Positions 10,501-19,699 of a DNA stretch of 64,000 nucleotides are shown here, in pieces (within the stretch, counting starts at the first letter, position 1; every line of letters begins with the position of its first letter). Below the pieces are notes generated by a model. It was not told where the DNA came from and ran no database searches. It saw nothing but the letters and a program-made list of their open reading frames with translations. This DNA comes from Acanthamoeba castellanii str. Neff (lineage: Eukaryota > Discosea > Longamoebia > Acanthamoebidae), in NCBI RefSeq assembly GCF_000313135.1, contig NW_004457313.1, positions 62,001 through 126,000 of the forward strand. The letters run 5' to 3'. Made by a program: the position numbers and the translations under genes.

Positions 10501-12008
10501 TGAGCACGATCACGTACGAGCCGCCCTCGGGCGAGCTCAAGTTGAGCGTCTTCGTGGTCAGCGTTTCGTCGTCTGTCAAGAGTCAACGCACGGCGGGTCA
10601 GAAGAAGCAGAAAATAAAAGACTTCTCCAACTGTGCAAGGCGTACCGCCAATAAGGAGGAGTTCCTCTTCCATCTCCTCGGGGTCTTCCGGGTGGTCCAT
10701 GAAGGAGAACAGCAGCCCGCCCTTGCCTGCGAGCTCCTCCAGCCGGGCATAGTCGTCTTTGACCTGCTCGTCGGCTTCGCAGTTGTCTCCCATGATCTCG
10801 TCCACCTTGGTCCGCGTGGGGGCTCTGGGCGCGGCGACGCCGCTGCTGCCGTGTGCGAGCTGCTGGTGATCGAGAAGGCGCAGCACCTTGGCCGGATCGT
10901 TTTGCAGGACCTCGTCGAGCGGAAGGAGTTTGATGGTGCCCAGGATGTGGTCCGACAGCCACCCGCGCACGTAGAACGTCACCACGAAGTTGCTCAGCGA
11001 AGCGAAGGAACGTGTTATGCGTTAAGGAAATGAACACAGTTGAGCAGCAGAAGCAGCAGCAGCGAGTGAAAGTGAACAAATAAATAAATGAAAGAGGGGT
11101 TGGGTGAGGATATAGTTATTGACAGAGTGGATAGTGCTAACTTCGTTCGAAGAGAAGGTGCCCATGCTGTATCGGTTCATCACGCCCGGTAGGATGCTGT
11201 GCCTCGAGTTGTTGAATTCTACCTGCATGGCACCACACACACACACATGCGCGCGCGCGCGCCAACACGGTGAGACTCGCTGGCCCTGTGCATAGGGAAG
11301 ACTGGCACCGCACCTCGACGTCGAGGGGATCCTTGCGCAGTTTTGAAGAGACCTGGCTGAGGCATGAGATCTCGTTGAGGACGAACCCGTAGGCGCAGGT
11401 CACCGGCTTGAGGATGTACTCCAGGTGGTACACTGGCCCGCCTCGGCCAAAAGGCAGAAACTGACCGTTGTTCATCAATCAAATGTTGCACGACAACTCA
11501 CAACACACATCGAACATACATCACACACATCACACAGCACATACACGCGCGCGCGCTTCTAACCTGTCGCCTTTCGGTTTTGGAGGAGTGCGGGTCATCG
11601 AGGAACTCGAACAGTGTGTGCCGACCGAGGTTGTTGTAGAGCAGTGCCACACCACCGACGCCGAACGAAAGCTGCAGCGTCACCGGAGTGGAGGTGAAGT
11701 GCACCACCGATGCGTAGCGCTTCTGCTTCGAGCTCCCAAACCTACCTAGGAAGTACCGCCTGGCACACAGATTTCATTTGTGCATTCAATATTATTATCT
11801 ATAACAAATATATCCGCATAAACGCGGTGACTTGACACTCATGAAATGATGAACGATGCACATTAATGCGATTAAAGGGAAATAAATACCGTTTCGGTTG
11901 GCCTTGGCTCCACAGGTCCAGAAAGATGTTGCGGGGTCGCTCATCCTTGGCTTTAAATGGGATGCCAGGTTCTAGAGACAGGCTCAGAATCTGCAGCTTG
12001 AACAGCAT
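7556..12008 (-). CDS. Phospholipase D (two HKD motifs)
   Basis: About 15 exons; most phases agree: 12008-11890, 11759-11564, 11460-11314, 11222-11142, 10992-10646, 10572-10175, 10066-9929, 9855-9427 (containing the N gap), 9326-9159, 9072-8953, 8874-8777, 8689-8578, 8472-8397, 8281-8192, 8097-7556. The junction 11142/10992 is out of phase by two bases in my model and needs transcript data. Catalytic HKD motif 1 is SAHHEKLVLIDAE; motif 2 is YVHAKLAIVDDECILTGTTN. Also typical are GRYDQPLHQL after motif 1 and KKFIYFEHQYPFQN. PLD hydrolyses phosphatidylcholine to phosphatidic acid and choline at membranes. The N-terminal ~350 residues are not a clear PX or PH domain; a C2-like fold is possible. 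Start ATG 12008 precedes MLFKLQILSLSLEPG; an upstream alternative start would need TTG. Confidence 0.88.
9554..9691. other. Assembly gap (138 N) inside phospholipase D
   Basis: 138 consecutive N within the exon holding the first HKD motif. The reading frame on both sides agrees if the gap is exactly 138 nt (46 codons). The frame is kept, so the gap length is probably close to true, but the residues are unknown. Confidence 0.99.
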
Positions 12009-12289
12009 ACCGCCACACAACCAGCCTCAGCGCAACGTGTCAACGAGAAGATGGAAGGAAAATGAGTTTCCTTGATTTCCTGGGTTAATTATCCGGCGTT
12101 GAAATTCGGTTGGTCGACTGAAATCGGAAAACGACCGAGAGCACTCCGGACGGTCCTGAAGATCAACAGTTGCGTGCCATAACCGCAAAGGTGCCCTGCG
12201 AGAGCAAATCAACGACGAAGAGGACTCAGCTAACGATTCGTACAGCGGTCAGCGGGTCAATCGCGAGGACCACCCATAACCAGGCAGAG
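12009..12289. promoter_or_regulatory. Divergent upstream region PLD / CK2 alpha
   Basis: 281 bp between the two start codons must hold both 5' UTRs and promoters unless an upstream exon exists. I see no clear TATA box or other named motif. Confidence 0.4.
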
Positions 12290-13644
12290 ATGTGGAAGCT
12301 GCCGGCCACTAATTCGGCCAGACACAGGAATCGTAATCGAACGGTCAAGAGTAGGGCCAGGGTGTATGCCGACGTGAATCAGCACAGGCCCAGGGAGTAC
12401 TGGAATTACGAAGCCCTCAATGTGCAGTGGGGGTATGTCTTTTTGTTTTGCCCCCCCCCCCGGCAATCAACATTACTCGCTGCAATTCGCCTGGAGGCTA
12501 ACAAACGGCACGCAGTGACCAGGATGACTACGAGGTGATACGAAAGGTGGGAAGGGGCAAGTACAGCGAGGTGTTCGAAGGCCTCAATTCGGTCACGTCA
12601 GAGAAGTGCATCGTGAAAATCCTCAAACCAGTGAAAAAGAAGAAGATCAGGCGCGAGATCAAGATCCTCCAGAATCTGTGCGGTGGCCCCAACATCATCA
12701 AACTCATGGACGTCGTGCGCGACCCGCATTCCAAGACGCCCAGCCTCATCTTCGAATTCGTCAACAACACTGACTTCAAGATCCTGTACCCCACGCTCAG
12801 CGACTACGACGTGCGTTATTACCTCTACGAACTTCTCAAGGTAGACACTCCTCCTTGCATTCCCCCGCTTCTCTCCTCGGCCGGCACAACTAAGCGGTGC
12901 TATGCGCGTGCGTGCGTGCGTGCGTGGTGTGGGCGCAGGCTTTGGACTACGCCCACTCGAACGGCATCATGCACCGGGACGTGAAGCCACACAACGTGAT
13001 GATCGACCACTCCAAGCGGAAGCTGCGGCTCATCGACTGGGGTCTGGCCGAGTTCTACCATCCGGAGCAAGAGTACAACGTGCGCGTCGCCTCGCGCTAC
13101 TTCAAGGGACCCGAACTGCTCGTCGACCTCCAGGACTACGACTACAGCCTCGACATGTGGAGCTTAGGCTGCATGTTTGCTGGCATGGTACAACTCCGTT
13201 TGTGTTCGTTCATGCTCGCGCAAGACTCTGATGATCTTCGCTTCTTCCAGATCTTCCGCAAGGAACCGTTCTTCCATGGACACGACAACCAGGATCAGCT
13301 GGTCAAGATCGCCAAGGTGCTGGGCACGGAGGGGCTCTACGCCTACTTGGACAAGTACACCATCGTGCTCGACCCCCATTTCCAATCGATGATTGGAAGG
13401 TACGTCGTCCGCTTGTAGCCCGTGCTGCCGCTTCGCCTGTGCTTAACACACGACACCCATTCACAACAGGCATTCGCGGAAACCGTGGAAGAAGTTTGTC
13501 ACGAACGAGAACAAGCACCTGGCGGTGCCGGAGGCCATCGACTTCCTGGACAAGCTGCTGCGCTACGACCACCAGACGCGTCTCACGGCCAAGGAGGCCA
13601 TGAACCACCCCTACTTCTACCCCGTACGGGAAGCCAGCGTGTAA
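12290..13644 (+). CDS. Protein kinase CK2 catalytic subunit alpha
   Basis: Five exons with agreeing phases: 12290-12432, 12516-12840, 12939-13187, 13251-13399, 13470-13644 (about 346 aa). The sequence is very close to animal and plant CK2 alpha: [20 protein letters not shown], glycine loop [14 protein letters not shown], the basic cluster [15 protein letters not shown], catalytic [10 protein letters not shown], the CK2-typical [10 protein letters not shown] (DWG in place of DFG), and [22 protein letters not shown]2 is a constitutively active Ser/Thr kinase for acidic sites, in nucleus and cytosol, usually with beta subunits. The start is the ATG opening [12 protein letters not shown]. Family members begin near SRAR, so the first ~18 residues may be wrong and a 5' intron ending just before AGTAGGGCC is an alternative. 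Intron 1 carries an 11-base poly-C run. Confidence 0.95.
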
Positions 13645-14268
13645 ATTTAACCTCTCCACCATCTACACCACTCGCTCTGAGGGCAGAGGCATCTGTGCAT
13701 ACAACCAACCTACACCAACCAAATAAACGATTGTTCAATCGTACACGGGAATCCACCGCCGTTTTTCTTTTTGATCGTCATCTTCATCTGAGGCCAACAA
13801 CCGCTTGGCCTCCACTTCCTCAATCTGCTCAGACAAACAAAAAGGTCAGAGTCCACCACTTCTTGATCGCAGTAGGCGGCCCACGCCCTCGCGTCGCGGG
13901 CACAACTTGCGATACATGTGGTGTGGGCAGGTCTCCCAAAAGTGCCAGAAGCAGAGAGGAGGCAATGGCAACGACATCTCGAACAAGGCGAGACTCGTTG
14001 ATGCCTGGCAGCTTCCGCCTTGCATGCAGCTCTTCATGCAGCGAAGACCAGCTCCATTGAGGAGGAAGCTGGAAGAGGAGGAGGGGACTAGTGGCATCGG
14101 AGAGGAGGGCTGAAGAGAAGAAGTTACTAGCGCGGCCGAGCTTAGTGGGCAAGTTTGTTTGTACATTCGTCGTGCCGTTACATACGGGTGTTCCTCCTTG
14201 TGCCACGTGGGGACCCTCTTTCCACTTGTGCGTGATTGGACCCTCTTAAATGCACTGTGCCACAAGTT
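13645..14268. other. Intergenic, no confident gene
   Basis: Between CK2 alpha and the O-methyltransferase remnant. AATAAA near 13721 is a plausible CK2 polyadenylation signal. One minus-strand frame (about 14060-13846) has regularly spaced cysteines (GLRCMKSCMQGGSCQ) and high GC3, but it has no clear start, splice sites or family, so I do not call it. Confidence 0.4.
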
Positions 14269-14958
14269 TCACTTTACAGGAAAACCACCATCTACTACAC
14301 GGCGGACAAAATCATGCAATTGGTGTCTGGTACTTGCACCTGCTCGAACCTGCACAGGTTGGGGGAGGTATTACGACCTAGTATTACTTGTCGTGGTGGC
14401 CGATGACCTCAAGGACAGAGTGGAACTGCATGCAGGCAGCTTCCTGGCTGCTGAGGCGGAGACCAACGTCCCGACAGGGGTCGACCTCTACCTACTGAAA
14501 GCGATCATTCACGATTGGGCCGACGATGAGGTGCACAGCAGCCTTGGCCTCGGCGTTCACAAAAAGCGAGGGCGCAAGGTAGAGTTAACAAGCGACGATC
14601 AACAGGCACGACCCATCTTGCGGGCCGCCCACAGGGCCATGGGTCACCAGAGGACCCTCCTTGGCCAAGGCTTATGACCTCGACGTCCAGCGCTCCGTAA
14701 GTCCCGCTTCTCCCGCCCACACGCGCCCACACCCGCGCACACCACCGCACACACACGCGCGCACGCAACTTGGTTCCCCTTCTTACGGACAGCGACGGAC
14801 TTGGAACAGACATGATGGTGGCACTCGGAGCCAAAGAGCGCACGGAGGAAGAGTACCGGCAGCTGCTGCAGTCGGCCGGGCTGGAGCTGGCGCAAGTGCT
14901 CGCCCCGCAACAGCAGCTCAACCTGGTCGAGGCTCGCCCTACCCAAACCAACGCGTAA
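14269..14958 (+). pseudogene. Truncated O-methyltransferase pseudogene
   Basis: From about 14269 the sequence resembles the upstream region and first exon of the intact gene at 63477: the tract GACAAAATCATGCAATTGG and the intron donor TCTGGTACTTG are shared. Here the start codon reads ACG instead of ATG. After the first intron the copy jumps straight to the catalytic half: DRVELHAGSFLAAEA, VDLYLLKAIIHDWADDE (class-II OMT motif), ARPILRAAHRAMG, and the C-terminal ERTEEEYRQLLQSAGLEL (stop 14956-14958). The dimerisation domain and the Gly-rich SAM motif are missing, and the join around GRYYDLVLLVVV is eroded. Retained introns (about 14532-14604 and 14698-14793) show it derives from genomic DNA, not from a processed transcript. 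An expressed short product from the internal Met cannot be excluded. Confidence 0.75.
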
Positions 14959-15367
14959 CGCCCTGGAACCAGCTGGCAGGTGCCGGATTTTGTTTCTTTC
15001 ACAAAGATCGCGACCGCCTATGCCCGCCACGTGGGAATAATACCGTTTTGCTGGGCTGGCAATCTGACAGTCATTTCATTAGCCCTCATCTTCGTCCTGC
15101 ACGATGCAGTCTCGAAGTACAGCTATGAGGTGTCCCGGCTGTCCGCGCTCGCCCATCACTCGCCGTGATGCAGTGTGAGTACTACCCCGTTATGGGCTCA
15201 CGTGCGATCCTTAATCGTGTGGCACGCCACACGTCGGGCGGTACGCGGGTTGTGCAGTGTGATCCTCACTCGGCTTTATTGCTGCTGTCGCTTGCAACAA
15301 CGCCACTGACCCAATCCAGGAACTGTCGGCAAGCCACAAGGGCAGTGGCGCACACGCTGAGGTGAGA
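14959..15367. other. Intergenic, nothing recognised
   Basis: 409 bp between the OMT remnant and the GOT1 stop. A 62-codon plus-strand ORF (14980-15168) is hydrophobic but has no homolog that I recognise. Confidence 0.4.
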
Positions 15368-16075
15368 TCAAAGGCTCGACACAGAGGGGAGGAGGTCACG
15401 TACGGGGGATATCACGGGGAGTGAGAGCAAGGTGCCGAGAACCGGTACGTTCCTCAGGATCATCAGCAGCCATGGGAAGGAGTTGCTGTATCGGATAACC
15501 AAGTAGCACGACACAATCCACCACTCAAGTCAGTAGTTGGCCTGCGGGCATAAGTGGACAAACATGACACACAGGCACGCTTTGGGGGGGGGGACATTGC
15601 TCTACTCTACCCGAAAAGATTAACGAAGCCAAACACCTCGACGAGAAGGCCGAGGATGGGCCACTTGATGAGCACGAACACGATCCCGCCGAAAAAGCAC
15701 ACGCTGCCCTTCAGCCGACTCTGCTCGAGGAAGAACGAAGACGCCCTGTCCAAGCCTAGAGGCACCGCAGCACGCGACAAGGGTGAGAGCGTGAACCGCG
15801 GCGCTGGTGTACCTGCGTGCGTTGTGTGGAGTGTCGTGTAAAGGTACCCACAAGCAGCACCGACCCTGTCACGAACAGTATCTGCACGGGGGGTATGTTG
15901 CAGGTTACTGATGTGGTGGGGGGGAGAGCACGAGGAGTACAAGAGGGTGGGTGCACACGTTGCCCAGGGCAAGGAGGCCGCGGTCCATCATCAGAAGGAT
16001 GCCGAAGGCAGTGCAGAACGCCCCAAAGCTCGTCATCACCAGCCCCACCTTCTGCGTATCGCTGAGGGTCAACAT
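15368..16075 (-). CDS. GOT1: Got1-type vesicle transport protein
   Basis: Four exons with agreeing phases: 16075-15959, 15881-15848, 15755-15611, 15485-15368, giving 137 aa, close to the family length (~138). It starts MLTLSDTQKVGLVMTSFGAF, as GOT1 does (SDTQKIG), then MMDRGLLALGN, ILFVTGSVLLVG, the family block RLKGSVCFFGGIVFVLIKWP, and ends LRNVPVLGTLLSLP. Four hydrophobic segments fit a tetraspanning Golgi/ER membrane protein. GOT1 proteins act in ER-to-Golgi and early Golgi vesicle transport. A 34-nt exon (15881-15848) is needed to keep the frame. Intron 3 carries a G10 tract (poly-C on the sense strand). Confidence 0.93.
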
Positions 16076-16255
16076 AGCTCAATTCAAGCAAATCTGCCGC
16101 AGCAATCGAGTGTGGCTCCCTGCTTCCTGGTGCGAAAATAAATAAAAAACAGTTTATCTCTTTGGTGACGTCAGCAGAGCCTTTGTCGACAAATGGGTGC
16201 GCTTGGGGGCAAAGGGAGAGATGACAAGCACTCAGTAGAGAGAGGTGGAGTAAAA

Positions 16256-16374
16256 AGGATACGGCACGGTGGATTCCCGGGTGGTCGCCCACCCCAGTAC
16301 TAACACCGCCTGGCGCAGCTTAACTTCGCTGTTCGGATGGGAAGCGGTGCTTTCTGCGCAGTATGGCCGTATCC
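16256..16374 (-). rRNA. 5S ribosomal RNA, copy 2
   Basis: Minus-strand sequence begins GGATACGGCCATACTGCGCA at 16374 and ends CCGTATCCT, so the 5' and 3' ends pair perfectly. T5 follows immediately (252-256 of the 16 kb block read in reverse). It matches my memory of the Acanthamoeba castellanii 5S RNA. It is a single copy embedded between GOT1 and the RhoGAP gene. Confidence 0.96.
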
Positions 16375-16567
16375 ACAAGTCACAGCGCTCTTCATCTTGA
16401 TCACCCCCACCCACGAGGTCAACCCAAATCACTCCCTACATACGACTAGCATCATCACCTTTCTTTTAGCAAGAGCTTTTATGCGACATAAGCCCAAAAA
16501 ATACACGCATTGGGTGGTAAAACAATAGATGAGGAGGCGCCTGCATTGTCAGTGGGGGCGGAACGTA

Positions 16568-19546
16568 CTACCGCATGAACCGAGAAGTCAGGTCGGCGAG
16601 GCGGTCGAGCGCGACCTTCTCATCGTGCATCCGCTTGCCCAGCTCGTCCAGCCGCAGCCCCAGCGCGTGGAGCTCCTCCTGGGCGGCCAGCACCGGGTTG
16701 TCCGCCTTGGTGACTGCATACCCACGACACACGAGGGTTAGCTGTGCATCCCTCTTGTGTGTGTGTGTGTGTGTGTGTGACGCGTATGAGTGCCCCGGGC
16801 GCCACGTACAGTCTCGGATCTTCCTCTCGGTCAGATCTGACGCGGCATGAAGTCCCTCGGGGTGGTCTGGCGTCTCCGTCGCTGCTCGCACTCGCGCCGC
16901 ACGTTCCGACTTAACGTCCTGTGTGCGCCAACACGTTGAGTAACGCAACACGACCAACGACACGACCAACGACACGACACGGCACACGTACCGCAAAGAT
17001 TTCCTCTCGCCGGCCGATGAGAAGCTCGACGATGGCGCAGATGGTGCTGGTGTGGCCCATCATCTCGATGGCCGACGCGTCCTTCGGCCGCAGCAGGTTG
17101 GGTCCGAACACGGTCGCCAGGTTCTGGATGTGCATGAAATTGGTGGCCGAGTGCTGCGCCACGCGGCCGATGAAGTCGATGAGGTACTCGAGCACCACCT
17201 GGTTGTCCTGCGGCAGCGAGTTGACCAGGGCACGCATCCGCGCGGCGCTCTCCACCGCATTGCCGAGCTCACTCGCCTCCTTAAACTTGTCTGCAGACCA
17301 GGCAATGAATTCGTCAGACCCGAAGTCGAGGAATGTGAGCAGGGGGGGGGAGCCAGTACCGTAGAGGTCGTAGGTGATGAGGGGTTCGGGCAAGCTGCGG
17401 AGGTAGAGCTTGAGGAGGCCCGACACGGTGTGCGGGTCCACGCACTCGCTGAGGTCGGGGTCCTCCCCGTTATCGTACAGATCGCGATACTTCTGCACCG
17501 AGATCATGCCGCCCGACTTACGGAAGATACCCTCCACGTCCATTCCTGCGCCATCCCGTTGGTTGGTCCGCTGTCGACCGAACGTGGTGGTGGTGGTGGA
17601 CGGTGGTGGACGGTGGTGGACGGTGGTGGACGGTGGTGGTGGTGGTGGTGGTGGTGGTGGTGGTGGTGGTGGTGGTGGTGGTGGTGGTGGTGGTGGTGGT
17701 GGGGGACTGGCGTGTACCTCGCTCCTCGATGTACTTGACGGTCTTCTTGATGATGTTGGGGATGTCGCCCTTGGTGTGCTTCATCGTTTTGGTAATCGAC
17801 ACCTCGAACACGCGCTTGTCCGCTACACCCGCCCATGTGTCAAAAAATGGAGAGCGAGAGAGCGAGAGAAAGTGGAGGGTGATGGCGTACAGCAATTGGC
17901 GCACTTGTAACGCACGATCTTCATCCACTCTCGGACCTGGGCCTCGTTGTCGTCGAAAATGAGATAACGCGCCACCTGGTATCGTGTCAGCAGCGTTAGG
18001 CCCTAGGGCGCGACGAACACGACCGTCACACGGCAAGCGTACGGAACCTTGTTGCTGAAGCACTCGATGTTGCCGATGAGCTCGAACTGATACTTGTCAG
18101 CGGTCGGGCTTTGGAGCTCGGAGATGGAACAGTAGTCCAGCGGTATCACTCCGCTGGGCGTGCTTGCCTGCTCGTCACAGCCAGTGAGTTAAGGTGGCGC
18201 TACGCCTTGCGGGGCGGAGAGAAGAAGGACTGGCGTACAGTCTTGGAAGCGTAGTAGTACAGCAGGTTGTCTTCGACGACGAACCACCGCTTCTTGGTGC
18301 CCGTCTTCTTGCTCGCGCCCGACTCGCCGGTGAAGGCCGTCTTGGCGTCGACCAGGAAGCCGCCGGGCTCCTTGATCGATTGCTTCATGAGGAATCCGCT
18401 CTTCTCCGGATTCTTGATCGAAGTGAGTGGCCTCTGTATGCAGTCGTGTGACCTCGCGTGAGCAGACGCACGACGCCGACACACGACACACACGACACAC
18501 ACGACATTCACGACACGCACGACACACACGACACACGGCATACACAGTGCATCGCATGCGAGCGCGGGAGTTGTGGTGCTGGCACCTTGAGGAAGGGTCC
18601 CAGGGGAGTGAGCACCAGGATGCTGCCCGGGATAATGTCCTGCTCCTCCAGCGATGCTCCCGCATTCAGCCACTTACCTGCACGCGAGGGTGAGTGTGTC
18701 GTGTCGTGTCGTGTCGTGTCGTGTCGTGTCGTGTCGTGTCGTGTCGTGTCGTGTCGTGTCGTGTCGTGTCGTGTCGTGTCGTGTCGTGTCGTGTATGCGT
18801 ATGCGTATGCGTGTTGCATGCTGTGTGTCGTGTGTCGTGGGTATCGTGGTACGGCGAGACTGGCCGGCTTCGGTCCAGAGGTGCTGGAAGATGTATTCCT
18901 CGCCTCGCTTGATGACGCCGCCACCGAAGAGGTCGGGCAGGAAGGGCACGATGTCGCGCAGCGGCTCGCGGAAGTCGAGCTCGACGCTGACGGTCGGGTC
19001 GATCTTGGTCTCGGAGAAGGCCGGCGGCAGGAGCCACGGGCAGTGGGCCACGTCCGTCAGCGACGACCACACCCCGAACGTCACCAGCTGCGGCTTGTGC
19101 TTCACCTCCACCTCGTCCTGCCCAGCAATAATTTACAATAAAATAAAGATAACAAGTATTAGGCGAGTATTAAAATGTAATAGTAATAATAATAGTAAAT
19201 ATAGTAAATAAGAATAATAAGTGGAAAAGTAATACAGTACCATGTCTTTGATGTTGTAGTCGGCAAAGGTCTTGTCGGGCTGGAGCCAGGTGCCGAAGAC
19301 CTTGCGATCGACGGCGTTGGGCTGGTAGAGGTACTTGCCCTCCATGTGGGGCATGCGACCCTCGGTGGCCATCATGGTGAGGCCCTTCCTGATGGTCCAC
19401 GACCGGTCGAATCGCATCTTGCGTACGGCCGTGACCCGGGATTTGTCCTGCGTCGTGGCCTTCACGTAGCGCACCTGGAGGGTCACCGCATCCTCCACAT
19501 CCTTGGGCGTGATCGTCCGGCGGGCAGGGCTTTGTGACGAGAACAT
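16568..19546 (-). CDS. RhoGAP protein with talin-like N-terminal ubiquitin-fold and PH domains
   Basis: Eleven exons, all phases agreeing (635 aa): 19546-19241, 19117-18853, 18677-18586, 18433-18239, 18167-18048, 17975-17891, 17822-17718, 17545-17360, 17290-16992, 16918-16810, 16713-16568. Residues ~1-220 resemble talin/kindlin F0-F1 (RFDRSWTIRKGLTMMA, GTWLQPDKTFADYNIKDMDE, KWLNAGASLEEQDIIPGSIL). A PH domain follows (EKSGFLMKQ, KKRWFVVEDNLLYYYASKT, AQVREWMKIV). Then RhoGAP: GMDVEGIFRKSGG with the arginine finger in IFRKSG, LLKLYLRSLPEPLITYDLY, FMHIQNLATVFGPNLLRP. A short coiled coil ends the protein. It should stimulate GTP hydrolysis by Rho/Rac GTPases at membranes or the cortex. Start is the first ATG in frame; an upstream in-frame TTG has no ATG alternative. 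Confidence 0.88.
17585..17700. repeat. (GGTGGTGGAC)n then (GGT)23 in a RhoGAP intron
   Basis: About four GGTGGTGGAC units followed by 23 GGT units. The whole array lies in the intron between RhoGAP exons 7 and 8 (ACC repeats on the sense strand). Confidence 0.95.
18696..18790. repeat. (GTGTC)19 pentamer microsatellite in an intron
   Basis: Nineteen uninterrupted GTGTC units in the intron between RhoGAP exons 2 and 3. Looser versions of the same GTGTC/ACACG motif occur in many other introns of the window. Confidence 0.96.
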
Positions 19547-19699
19547 CTTGTTCGCCCCCTTCACTATCGAAACCTTCAATTTGATTTGATCATTTGCTTA
19601 TTTATTATAATTTTAACGTCATTACACGTGTCTGGAAATAGTCCACTATGGCAAATAAAAAATGGGATATTAAAATTGCAAAAAAACATATTTGACAAG

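Noticed and set aside
13829..14265. Cysteine-containing minus-strand ORF between CK2 alpha and the OMT remnant
   Set aside because: No start, splice sites or recognisable family; left as intergenic.
17504..18063. Poly-His, poly-Thr and poly-Trp/Val/Gly ORFs
   Set aside because: They come from the GGT array, which is intronic in the RhoGAP gene.
18508..19070. Repeat ORFs of the HDTTR type
   Set aside because: They are the GTGTC microsatellite in a RhoGAP intron.
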